A stretch of 64,000 bases of DNA from Streptomyces sp. A 4/2 (GTDB lineage: Bacteria; Actinomycetota; Actinomycetes; Streptomycetales; Streptomycetaceae), in the NCBI RefSeq assembly GCF_940670765.1, contig NZ_CALNVW010000009.1, positions 1 through 64,000 on the forward strand, in the 5' to 3' direction. This document shows, piece after piece, positions 16,963 through 24,656 of the stretch; within the stretch, counting starts at the first letter, position 1, and every line of letters starts with the position of its first letter. The notes under the pieces were generated by a model. That model saw only the letters and a program-made list of their open reading frames with translations. It did not search any database and was not told the origin of the DNA. Both the position numbers and the translations under genes were made by a program.

Positions 16963-17766
16963 TCAGCTCCCGGTGCTCCGGTACGACCGCAGCCCGTACC
17001 GCCAGGCCACCCCCGCCAGCGCACAGCACACCGCGGCCACCACCGGCGGCGCGAACGCCCACCAGTGCGGGACGTCCAGGGGATACGGGCGGCCCAACAC
17101 GTACAGCGCGGGCAGCCAGTTGACGAAGGACAGCGGGACCACGAACGTCACCCCGCGCAACAGGTCCTTGGCGAACACCGTCGGCGGGTACTGGAGCAGC
17201 GTCACCCCGCCGTACGTGAAGGAGTTCTGCACCTCCGACGCGTCCTGCGCCCAGAACTGGAACGCCCCGCCCGCCACGAACACCGCCGCGAAGATCGCCC
17301 CGCCGCTGAGCACCATCATCGGCACCATCGCCACCTTCAGCGGTGTCCAGTCGATGTCGAGGGCCAGCAGCGCATACCCGAGGACCAGCAGGCCCTGGGA
17401 GATCCGGCCCAGCCGGCGCAGCGCGAAGCGGTCCGCGGCGACCTGGGCGAGCACCGGGGCCGGGCGTACGAGCAGGGTGTCCAGTGTGCCGTCGCGGATC
17501 CGGCGGCCCAGCCGGTCCATCGAGCCCATCACCAGGTCGGAGAGGCCGAAGGCGGTGGAGGCGGAGCCGTACAGGAACGCGATCTCGCCCAGCGAATAGC
17601 CGCCGAGCCGCGTCACGTGCGAGAACATCAGCAGGATCGCGACGAAGTCCAGACCCGTCGCGGCGAAGTTCCCGAAGGCCGTCATCGCGAACGACGCCCG
17701 GTACGTCATCGTCGAGCGGATCCACATCCCGGCGATCAGCCGGTACGCGCGCAGCCCGTCAGCCAC
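16963..17766 (-). CDS. ABC-2 type permease (COG3694-like)
   Basis: 267 aa integral membrane protein with about six hydrophobic segments. Recognisable COG3694 features are SMDRLGRRIRDGTLDTLLVRPAPVLAQ and the YGGVTLLQYPPTVF loop. It overlaps the upstream permease gene by 8 bp, so the two are translated together as a heterodimeric exporter membrane unit; the matching ATPase is at 11767-12768. The exported substrate is unknown. Confidence 0.88.
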   Translation of the reverse strand: MADGLRAYRLIAGMWIRSTMTYRASFAMTAFGNFAATGLDFVAILLMFSHVTRLGGYSLGEIAFLYGSASTAFGLSDLVMGSMDRLGRRIRDGTLDTLLVRPAPVLAQVAADRFALRRLGRISQGLLVLGYALLALDIDWTPLKVAMVPMMVLSGGAIFAAVFVAGGAFQFWAQDASEVQNSFTYGGVTLLQYPPTVFAKDLLRGVTFVVPLSFVNWLPALYVLGRPYPLDVPHWWAFAPPVVAAVCCALAGVAWRYGLRSYRSTGS

Positions 17767-18559
17767 CCTGCACCACCACCCTCCTGGCAGCGGCGGACTG
17801 GAGCAGCCGACCGGCGCCGAGCAGCACCACCGCCCAGCCGAGCTGGAAGGCGTACGCCGTCACCAGGCCCCAGCCGGTCCGCTTGCCCAGGGCGATGTCG
17901 GCCGGCACCTGGAGCAGCACCGACCAGGGCAGCAGCCGTGCGATCTCGCCCAGGAGACCGGGGAAGAGGTTGAGCGGCAGCACCATCCCGGAGAAGAACA
18001 TTCCGGCGATCCCCGCCATCTGCGCGACGCCCACGCCGTCCATCAGCCAGAACGCGGACAGTGCCACGAGATAGCGGATCGCGAAGCTGACGATCACCCC
18101 GAAGAGGAGTGAGACCAGCAACGCGAGCCACACGAAAGGGTTGGTCGGCAGCGCGAGGTGGAAGGCGAGCGCCCCCAGCACCATCGGCGCCACGCCACGG
18201 CCGAGGAACTGGAACGCGGCGCGCCCCAAGTCACCTGCCAGCCACCAGAGTTGCAGGTCGACGGGGCGGTAGAGGTCGATCGCGATGTCACCGGTGCGGA
18301 TCCGCTCGACCAGTTCGTCCTCCAGGCCACCGCCGAGCAGCGCCATCGTCGTCATCAGCGCCTGGCCGAGCCATACGTAGGTGAGGGCCTGCGCCTGGTC
18401 GTACCCTCCGAGGTGCGGACGCTCGTCCCAGAGCGCGATGTAGGTGTACGCCAGGATGAAACCGAACACGGTGTTGGTGAACACCCCGGCCGCCGTCGCC
18501 ACCCGGTAGGTCGCGAAGCGTCTGAATCCCCCCGCGGCCACGACCGCGTACACCCGCAT
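17759..18559 (-). CDS. ABC-2 type permease (COG4587-like)
   Basis: 266 aa with six predicted membrane segments. ERIRTGDIAIDLYRPVDLQLWWLA is the conserved cytoplasmic loop of COG4587 permeases. First gene of the permease pair. The ATG at 18559 was chosen because it begins the conserved N-terminus MRVYAVVAAGGFRRFATYRV; upstream in-frame sequence is divergent promoter region shared with the PBP gene. Confidence 0.88.
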   Translation of the reverse strand: MRVYAVVAAGGFRRFATYRVATAAGVFTNTVFGFILAYTYIALWDERPHLGGYDQAQALTYVWLGQALMTTMALLGGGLEDELVERIRTGDIAIDLYRPVDLQLWWLAGDLGRAAFQFLGRGVAPMVLGALAFHLALPTNPFVWLALLVSLLFGVIVSFAIRYLVALSAFWLMDGVGVAQMAGIAGMFFSGMVLPLNLFPGLLGEIARLLPWSVLLQVPADIALGKRTGWGLVTAYAFQLGWAVVLLGAGRLLQSAAARRVVVQGG

Positions 18560-18766
18560 GTGACTTCCCCCACCCGTGCCCCGCCCGCCACCCCGGCCGC
18601 TTCCCCTCAACGGCCCTGCACCGAAGCGGATGACCTTAGTCCAAGGGGGTCGCACGCCGCGACCGAATTGACCACCCAGTTCGAACCGGGCACCGCAACA
18701 GTGTTTTATTGGCGTACCACACGATTGCCCCGATACGACACTCTTGTGCCGGACGCTGGAGAAACA

Positions 18767-21085
18767 GTGAGCGACGAGCAGCCACAGCAGCCCGGCTGGA
18801 CCCCGCGGGAACCGCTCGACGGCGGCGCCCCGCCACCCGACGGCACCAGTGCCGCACCCGGGAAGAAGGGGAAGAAGCGCAAGCGTCCCAAGCGGCACGG
18901 CTGGCGCCGCCTGATCCCCACCTGGCGCATGGTCCTCGGCGGCGTCGTGGTGATCGTCCTGCTGCTCGTCGGCGGCTTCATCGCCGGTTACAACCTCGTC
19001 GACATCCCGCCCGCCAACAAGGCGGCCACCGCGCAGAGCAACGTCTACCTCTACGCCGACGGCACCGAGATGGCCCGCGACGGCGAGGTCAACCGGGAGA
19101 ACGTCCCGCTCGCGCAGATCCCCCTCGACGTCCAGCGTGCCGCGCTCGCCGCGGAGGACCGTGATTTCTACTCCGAGAGCGCCGTCGACCCCCAGGCCAT
19201 GATCCGCGCGGCATGGAACACCCTGACCGGCAAGGGCACGCAGGGCGGCTCGACGATCACGCAGCAGTACGTCAAGAACTACTACCTCGGCCAGGAGCAG
19301 ACCCTCAGCCGCAAGGCCAAGGAGTTCTTCATCGCGATCAAGCTCGACCGGGAGGAGACCAAGGACCAGATCCTCGAGGGCTATCTGAACACCAGCTACT
19401 TCGGGCGCAACGCGTACGGCATCCAGGCCGCGGCCCAGGCGTACTACGGCAAGAACATCCAGGACATCGACGTCGCACAGGGCGCCTATCTCGCGTCGCT
19501 GCTCAACGCCCCCAGCGCGTACGACGTCGTGGCGCACCCGGAGAACAAGACCCGGGCGGTGGCCCGCTGGAACTACGTGCTCGACGGCATGGTCAAGAAG
19601 AAGTGGCTCAGCCAATCCGACCGCGCCGCCGAGAAGTTCCCGGTACCCGGCAAGATCAAGGGCGCGTCGGGGCTCTCCGGACAGCGCGGGTATCTCGTGC
19701 AGGCCGTCAAGGAGTACCTCACCAGCAACAAGATCCTCGACGAGGACACCCTGGCCACCGGCGGCTACCGCATCACCACCACGATCCAGAAACCGAAACA
19801 GGACGCACTGGTCACCGCCGTCGACGACCAGGTGAACAGCAAACTCAGCAAGAGCCGCACCGCCGACCGCAATGTCCGCGTGGGCGGCGCCTCGGTGGAG
19901 CCGGACTCCGGCCGGGTCGTCGCGATGTACGGCGGGATCGACTACACCAAGCAGTACGTCAACAACGCCACCCGCCGCGACTACCAGGTCGGCTCGACCT
20001 TCAAGCCGTTCGTCTTCGCCTCCGCCGTCGAGAACCGGTCGACCACCCAGGACGGGCGCCGGATCACCCCGAACACCATCTACGACGGCACCGACCACCG
20101 CATGGTGCAGGGCCCCAACGGGCCCACCGGCTACGCCCCCGGCAACGAGGACGGCCGTTCCTACGGCAACATCACCGTCAGCACGGCCACCGACAAGTCC
20201 GTCAACGCCGTGTACGCACAGATGGCCGAGGACGTGGGCCCCGCCAAGGTGGAACAGACCGCGACCGACCTCGGCATCCCCAAGAACACCCCCGACCTCA
20301 ACCCCTACCCGTCCATCGCGCTCGGCCCGTCCACCGCCAGCGTGCTGGACATGACCGAGGCGTACGCGACCCTCGCCGGGCACGGCAGGCACGGGATGTA
20401 CACCATCGTCGACTCGATCAGTAAGAACGGCGCGAAGGTCGCCCTGCCGGCGAACAGCACCGTGCAGGCCGTCACCCGGCAGTCCGCCGACACCACCACG
20501 TCGATCCTGAAGAGCGTCGTCGAGAGCGGCACGGGCACCGCGGCCAAATCGGCGGGCCGCCCCGCCGCGGGCAAGACGGGTACCGCGGAGGACGACAAGG
20601 CGGCCTGGTTCGCGGGCTACACGCCCGACCTGTCGACCGTGATCTCGGTGATGGGCCAGGACCCCGACACCGGCGTACAGAAGCCGCTGTACGGGGCGCT
20701 CGGCCTGCCCCGCGTCAACGGCGGGGGCGCGCCCGCGCAGATCTGGGGCCAGTACACGGCAGCCGCGCTCAAGAACACCCGGGCCACGCCCTTCACCCTC
20801 GATCTCCAGGCGGGTGCGAGCCAGGACGCGCTGCCGACCCCGGCGTCGTCCTCCGCATCCCCGTCGGGGTCGGCGTCGCCCTCGGCGAGCGCCAGCGCGA
20901 CGGGACCGTCGCCCACCGGGTCCGGCAACCCGTCGTCGCCGCCCCCGTCCGTACCGTCCGAGACACCGAGCGAGAGCACCGGCGTCATCGGCGGACTCAC
21001 CGGCGGCGGCACCGAAACGAGCGGCGGCACCAACGGCGGCGGAGGCCTCACCCCGGGGAACGGCGACGGGGGCGGCACCGGCTGA
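18767..21085 (+). CDS. Class A penicillin-binding protein (transglycosylase/transpeptidase)
   Basis: 772 aa cell-wall synthase. A basic cytoplasmic tail (KKGKKRKRPKRHGWRR) leads to one membrane anchor (MVLGGVVVIVLLLVGGFIAG). The GT51 glycosyltransferase domain has EDRDFY (E130) and GGSTITQQYVKN. The transpeptidase domain has STFK (S410, K413), SVN and KTGTA (603-607). All catalytic motifs are present. The C-terminus is a long Ser/Pro then Gly/Thr-rich tail. The GTG at 18767 follows CTGGAGA; the open frame extends upstream but into the promoter region. Confidence 0.93.
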   Translation: MSDEQPQQPGWTPREPLDGGAPPPDGTSAAPGKKGKKRKRPKRHGWRRLIPTWRMVLGGVVVIVLLLVGGFIAGYNLVDIPPANKAATAQSNVYLYADGTEMARDGEVNRENVPLAQIPLDVQRAALAAEDRDFYSESAVDPQAMIRAAWNTLTGKGTQGGSTITQQYVKNYYLGQEQTLSRKAKEFFIAIKLDREETKDQILEGYLNTSYFGRNAYGIQAAAQAYYGKNIQDIDVAQGAYLASLLNAPSAYDVVAHPENKTRAVARWNYVLDGMVKKKWLSQSDRAAEKFPVPGKIKGASGLSGQRGYLVQAVKEYLTSNKILDEDTLATGGYRITTTIQKPKQDALVTAVDDQVNSKLSKSRTADRNVRVGGASVEPDSGRVVAMYGGIDYTKQYVNNATRRDYQVGSTFKPFVFASAVENRSTTQDGRRITPNTIYDGTDHRMVQGPNGPTGYAPGNEDGRSYGNITVSTATDKSVNAVYAQMAEDVGPAKVEQTATDLGIPKNTPDLNPYPSIALGPSTASVLDMTEAYATLAGHGRHGMYTIVDSISKNGAKVALPANSTVQAVTRQSADTTTSILKSVVESGTGTAAKSAGRPAAGKTGTAEDDKAAWFAGYTPDLSTVISVMGQDPDTGVQKPLYGALGLPRVNGGGAPAQIWGQYTAAALKNTRATPFTLDLQAGASQDALPTPASSSASPSGSASPSASASATGPSPTGSGNPSSPPPSVPSETPSESTGVIGGLTGGGTETSGGTNGGGGLTPGNGDGGGTG

Positions 21086-21100
21086 TCCCGGCTGATCAGG

Positions 21101-21490
21101 TCAGCGTGCGGGGACCGGGGCCGGAACCGCGGTCGGTACACGAGGCGGGACCGGGGCCGGAACCGCGCTCGGAGCACGAGGCGGGACCGGCGCAGGAACC
21201 GCGCTCGGGACACGAGGCGGGACCGGCGCAGGAACCGCGCTCGGGACACGAGGCGGCACAGGCGCCGGAACCGCGCTCGGGACACGAGGCGGCACCGGGG
21301 TCGAGACATGGGCCGGAGCCGGAGCCGCAGCCGCAGTACGCACCGGCTGGCGAGCGTGCACCGGGGCAGGGACAGACGTGGCGGCGACGGCGGCGGAGCC
21401 GCCCGCGATGACCACCGCGCCTCCGGCAACAATGCCGAAGAACAGACGGCGGGTACGGCTGGCCGGACGGGTCCTCTTGTGAATCGTCAA
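21101..21490 (-). CDS. Small secreted Pro/Val-rich repeat protein
   Basis: 129 aa. Basic N-terminus, hydrophobic core (LFFGIVAGGAVVIAGGSAAVAA), then a mature chain made of a 12-residue repeat, VPPRVPSAVPAP, about five times. It starts at TTG 21490, supported by GAGAGGGA 6-7 nt upstream. It is divergent from an ECF sigma factor gene and convergent with the PBP gene. An extended, surface-exposed or wall-spanning polypeptide is likely; function unknown. Confidence 0.7.
   Translation of the reverse strand: MTIHKRTRPASRTRRLFFGIVAGGAVVIAGGSAAVAATSVPAPVHARQPVRTAAAAPAPAHVSTPVPPRVPSAVPAPVPPRVPSAVPAPVPPRVPSAVPAPVPPRAPSAVPAPVPPRVPTAVPAPVPAR
21108..21323. repeat. 36-bp tandem repeat inside the Pro-rich gene
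   Basis: Units begin at 21144, 21180, 21216, 21252 and 21288, with a degenerate one before. The unit core is GGCGGGACCGGCGCAGGAAC. Each encodes 12 residues in frame, so copy-number change would alter only protein length. Confidence 0.88.
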
Positions 21491-21691
21491 AGCAGTTCCC
21501 TCTCAACGGGGGTTGACCGGATCCTCAGCTGTTCGACCGGGCTGAGGCCCTTGCATGAGAGGAGTACGGGACCGGGCTCCCGACAGGTTGCACGGAATCC
21601 CGGAAAAACAATTCCCGCCGCGCATGCAACCTGCCCGGACAACTCCACGTACATACGTAGGGACGGGGGCGGGTCCAGCGGAAGGTGGCAG

Positions 21692-22201
21692 GTGAGAGAA
21701 GCAGTCCGGGAGCGGGAGTTCCGGGAGTTCGCCGAGGCCCGGCAGGCATCGCTGAGGCGCAGCGCGTACCTGCTCTGCGGAGACTGGCACCAGGCGCAGG
21801 ACCTGACCCAGACCACGCTGATGAAGCTCTACGCGGCCTGGGGCCGGGTCCGCCGGGACGGCAACGTGGAGGCGTACGCACGCACCATCCTCACCCGCAC
21901 CTTCATCGACCAGTACCGCAAGGCGCTCTGGCGTGAGGAGCCGGTGGAGGACGTGCCCGATCTGCCGTCCGCCGAGGCGGACGTACCGGAGATGCGCCTG
22001 GTGATGCGGTCGGCGCTGATGGAACTCCCGCCCCGCTACCGGGCGGTGCTGGTGCTGCGGTACTGGGAGGACTGGACCGTCGAACAGACCGCGGAGGCAC
22101 TGCGGGTGACACCTGGCACGGTCAAGAGCCAGAGCGCCCGAGGGCTCGCCCGACTGCGCCGGATCGTCGAAGACCTGTCCACCGAAACGAGCGGGAGGTG
22201 A
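21692..22201 (+). CDS. ECF RNA polymerase sigma factor, SigE family
   Basis: 169 aa. Sigma-70 region 2 (REFAEARQASLRRSAYLLCG, DLTQTTLMKLYAAW) and region 4 (LPPRYRAVLVLRYWEDWTVE, GTVKSQSARGLARLRRI) match the actinobacterial SigE-family group. GTG start at 21692 with GGAAGG upstream. A one-membrane-segment protein gene follows within a few bases and may encode its partner. Confidence 0.9.
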   Translation: MREAVREREFREFAEARQASLRRSAYLLCGDWHQAQDLTQTTLMKLYAAWGRVRRDGNVEAYARTILTRTFIDQYRKALWREEPVEDVPDLPSAEADVPEMRLVMRSALMELPPRYRAVLVLRYWEDWTVEQTAEALRVTPGTVKSQSARGLARLRRIVEDLSTETSGR

Positions 22202-22209
22202 AGGAGCGG

Positions 22210-22563
22210 ATGAACGAGCAGGGGAACAGTGCGATGCGCGTCGCCTTCGAGGCGATCCTCGACGCATCGGCGGAACCGCAGCTGCCCAACGTCACCGATG
22301 CGGTGGTCCGGGGCGGGCGCCGGATCCGGCGCCGTCGTACGACGATCTCGGCCGCCACCGCGCTGGTGGTGGCGGCACTGGCGGTCACCGCGGCCGTCCA
22401 TCTGCCCGGCACGGACGCCGACCGTCATCCGGCGCCGCCCCTGGGCACGGTGGACAGCCCCGCACCCACGCCGCCCCCCTCGCCGAGCCCCAGCCCGCCG
22501 AGCACGCCGACACCCGTGACCGCTCCCGCGAACCCGGCGGGCGTTCCCTCGCCCGCCTGGTAG
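22210..22563 (+). CDS. Single-pass membrane protein downstream of the ECF sigma gene
   Basis: About 117 aa. N-terminal FEAILDASAEPQLPNVTDAVVRGGRRIRRRR, one membrane segment (TISAATALVVAALAVTAAV), then a Pro/Ser/Thr-rich outer tail. Position and topology fit an anti-sigma or sigma-associated membrane protein, but no zinc anti-sigma motif (HxxxCxxC) is present. AAGGAG (22200-22205) supports ATG 22210; GTG 22198, overlapping the sigma stop, is an alternative. Confidence 0.65.
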   Translation: MNEQGNSAMRVAFEAILDASAEPQLPNVTDAVVRGGRRIRRRRTTISAATALVVAALAVTAAVHLPGTDADRHPAPPLGTVDSPAPTPPPSPSPSPPSTPTPVTAPANPAGVPSPAW

Positions 22564-22595
22564 CCGAACGGCGGGCTGAGGGAACGGACAAGATC

Positions 22596-22916
22596 TCAGT
22601 GACCGCTGGTCGCCTTCAGGCCGACGACGGCGACCAGCAGCAGGCAGACGAAGAAGATCCGGGCCGCGGTGGCGGGCTCACCGAGCAGGACCATGCCGAA
22701 CACCGCCGCACCGGCCGCGCCGATCCCCACCCAGACGCCGTACGCGGTACCGATCGGCAGGGTCTTGGCCGCCTGCGAGAGCAGCAGCATGGACACGACG
22801 ATGCCCGCGCCAGTGAAGAGGCTGGGCCACAGCCTCGTAAAACCTTCGGTGTACTTCATCCCGATCGACCAGGCCACTTCGAGCAGACCAGCAACGATGA
22901 GCAGAACCCAAGCCAT
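22596..22916 (-). CDS. gdx: Guanidinium exporter of the SMR family (Gdx/SugE type)
   Basis: 106 aa with four membrane segments. MAWVLLIVAGLLEVAWSIGMKY with the invariant membrane Glu13, KTLPIGTAYGVWVGIGAAG and LLGEPAT are SugE/Gdx features rather than multidrug EmrE features. The family exports guanidinium ion in exchange for protons as dual-topology dimers. A guanidine-III-type riboswitch directly upstream (22953-22991) strongly supports this role. GGAGG precedes the ATG and overlaps a small hairpin. Confidence 0.9.
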   Translation of the reverse strand: MAWVLLIVAGLLEVAWSIGMKYTEGFTRLWPSLFTGAGIVVSMLLLSQAAKTLPIGTAYGVWVGIGAAGAAVFGMVLLGEPATAARIFFVCLLLVAVVGLKATSGH

Positions 22917-22952
22917 GACGACGAACCTCCGTGAGACGGATCAACAGGGGGT

Positions 22953-22991
22953 GCGTCGTCTTTGCTGCCCGGTACGGCGCGTCTCGTCGGG
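22953..22991 (-). promoter_or_regulatory. Guanidine-III (ykkC-III) riboswitch aptamer
   Basis: Read on the minus strand, this 39-nt element contains CCCGACGAG, GCGCCGTACC, GGGCAG and AAGACGACGC in order. It aligns with the guanidine-III aptamer known from Thermobifida, sharing GACGAG, GCGCCGTACC, CAG and AAGACG. The outer helix CCCG/CGGG is intact; the second helix GCGCCGU/ACGACGC has one C-A mismatch. It ends 36 nt before the gdx start codon. Confidence 0.85.
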
Positions 22992-23093
22992 TTCGTTCCA
23001 CCGTAGCAAACCGCCACGGGCCATTGACCAGCTCACAGGCCATGGGCCGACTCACGGGCCATTGACCAGCTACGGACACTGCTGCGGATACCG

Positions 23094-23429
23094 CTACAGA
23101 TACAGCCCGGTGGAGTCGTCGGAGACCCGCTCCGACGCCACGGCGTGCAGATCGCGCTCCCGCATGAGGACGTAGGCCACGCCCCGGACCTCGACCTCGG
23201 CGCGTTCCTCCGGGTCGTACAGCACCCGGTCGCCGGGGACCACCGTGCGGACGTTCTGCCCGACCGCCACCACCTCGGCCCAGGCCAGCCGCTTGCCGAC
23301 CGCGGCCGTCGCCGGAATCAGGATGCCGCCGCCCGAGCGCCGCTCGCCCTCCGGGCTGTCGGACTTGACCAGCACGCGGTCGTGCAGCATCCGGATGGGC
23401 AGCTTGTCGTCGTGGGTGTTCTCGCTCAC
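23094..23429 (-). CDS. GroES-like chaperonin-10 family protein
   Basis: 111 aa. LPIRMLHDRVLVK, ERRSGGGILIPATA, GDRVLYDP and VRGVAYVLMRERDLHAV follow the Cpn10 beta-barrel pattern. It has extensions at both ends, and the mobile-loop sequence differs from housekeeping GroES. No groEL is adjacent. It is probably a divergent paralogue; whether it works with GroEL is unknown. Confidence 0.8.
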   Translation of the reverse strand: MSENTHDDKLPIRMLHDRVLVKSDSPEGERRSGGGILIPATAAVGKRLAWAEVVAVGQNVRTVVPGDRVLYDPEERAEVEVRGVAYVLMRERDLHAVASERVSDDSTGLYL

Positions 23430-23554
23430 GGGCTCGAACCTACCTGGCCGCGGGCCTGCCGTTCACCGAAGGGTGGAGCCCGGTGCGAGCGGATGCAGTG
23501 CGCGCACCGCTTCTCGGCCCACGTCCCGCCCCACGTCCCGGCTCGCCTCCGGGC

Positions 23555-23881
23555 TCACTTCTTGCAGCGCTTGGACGACACGCACAGCCCGATCAGACCC
23601 ACGCTGAGCAGCGCCACCGGAATCACCCGTTCCAGCCGAGGAGCGCCGGTGTCCGAGACGAACTGGGCCCGGACCCCGTTCGCGGCCCTGTTCAGCGCGA
23701 CGAAGGCCCGCCCCGCGGTCTGGTCGACGGCAGAGGCGACCTTGGCCTTCGCGTCCCCCACGATCGTGCTGGGGTGCAGCCGCACACCGATCTCGTCCAG
23801 CGTGTCCGCGAGATCCGCGCGCCGGGTCTCGATGTCGGCCTGGATCTGCGCCGGGGTCCTGGCATCCGTGGCATCCGACAC
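23555..23881 (-). CDS. DUF3618 domain protein
   Basis: 108 aa. ARTPAQIQADIETRRADLADTLDEIGVRLHP is the DUF3618 signature. A C-terminal membrane segment (RVIPVALLSVGLIGLCV) is followed by a basic KRCKK end. The GTG start at 23881 has GGAGG 7 nt upstream. Function unknown; common small actinobacterial membrane-associated protein. Confidence 0.85.
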   Translation of the reverse strand: MSDATDARTPAQIQADIETRRADLADTLDEIGVRLHPSTIVGDAKAKVASAVDQTAGRAFVALNRAANGVRAQFVSDTGAPRLERVIPVALLSVGLIGLCVSSKRCKK

Positions 23882-24020
23882 TGCGCTGCCTCCGTGGTCG
23901 TGTCCGGTAGTCGTTGCTCGACAGTCTGTCAGCTTCAACGGGAACGCACCCCGCGGCACCCCTATTACGCTCGGCCCCATCCGTACCTCACGGCCCACGC
24001 ACCCTCCCGAGGAGACCTTG

Positions 24021-24488
24021 ATGAGCGAGCGACTCCAGCCCGGCGACACCGCTCCCGCCTTCACTCTGCCCGACGCGGACGGCAAGGAGATTTCCCTCGC
24101 CGACCACAAGGGCCGCAAAGTCATCGTGTACTTCTACCCGGCTGCGCTTACCCCCGGATGCACCAAGCAGGCCTGCGACTTCACCGACAATCTCGAATTT
24201 CTGGCAGGCGCCGGGTACGACGTCATCGGCGTCTCGCCGGACAAGCCGGAGAAGCTCGCGAAATTCCGCGAGAAGGAGTCCCTGAAGGTCACGCTCGTCG
24301 GTGACCCGTCCAAGGAGACACTCACCGCGTACGGCGCTTTCGGGGAAAAGAAGCTCTACGGCAAAACGGTGACCGGAGTCATCAGGTCGACCGTGATCGT
24401 CGACGAGGAGGGCAAGGTCGAGCGGGCCCTCTACAACGTCAAGGCCACCGGCCACGTAGCCAAGATCATCAAGGATCTCGGCCTCTGA
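24021..24488 (+). CDS. bcp: Thioredoxin-dependent peroxiredoxin (BCP/PrxQ)
   Basis: 155 aa cytoplasmic peroxidase. AALTPGCTKQACDFTD holds the peroxidatic Cys47 and resolving Cys52 (five apart, as in PrxQ/BCP). It reduces hydroperoxides with electrons from thioredoxin. GAGGAG lies upstream of the ATG, and a strong hairpin terminator follows. Confidence 0.93.
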   Translation: MSERLQPGDTAPAFTLPDADGKEISLADHKGRKVIVYFYPAALTPGCTKQACDFTDNLEFLAGAGYDVIGVSPDKPEKLAKFREKESLKVTLVGDPSKETLTAYGAFGEKKLYGKTVTGVIRSTVIVDEEGKVERALYNVKATGHVAKIIKDLGL

Positions 24489-24557
24489 TCCGGGCCGACA
24501 TCCGCTGAGTACCGCCGGGTAACGCCGAGTCCTGCCGGGCTCCACCGAGAATGCGTG

Positions 24558-24586
24558 ACCAAGGTCCCATTACCCGGGACCTTGGT
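24558..24586 (+). terminator. Strong terminator after bcp
   Basis: A perfect 11-bp stem ACCAAGGTCCC/GGGACCTTGGT, 7-nt loop, followed by TTTG; one of the clearest terminators in the window. Confidence 0.85.
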
Positions 24587-24656
24587 TTGCGGCCACCATC
24601 GCCGTGCAGAAGTTCCTCTTGCGTGTTTTTGTATGCCCAGAGAGAGGACGGAAACC

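Noticed and set aside
18560..20392. Upstream extension of the permease frame, antisense to the PBP gene
   Set aside because: The permease starts at ATG 18559; the extension covers PBP coding sequence and its promoter.
23015..23071. 19-bp direct repeat CACGGGCCATTGACCAGCT (23015 and 23053)
   Set aside because: Two copies only, in a spacer between same-strand genes; no array and no associated genes, so not a CRISPR or att site.
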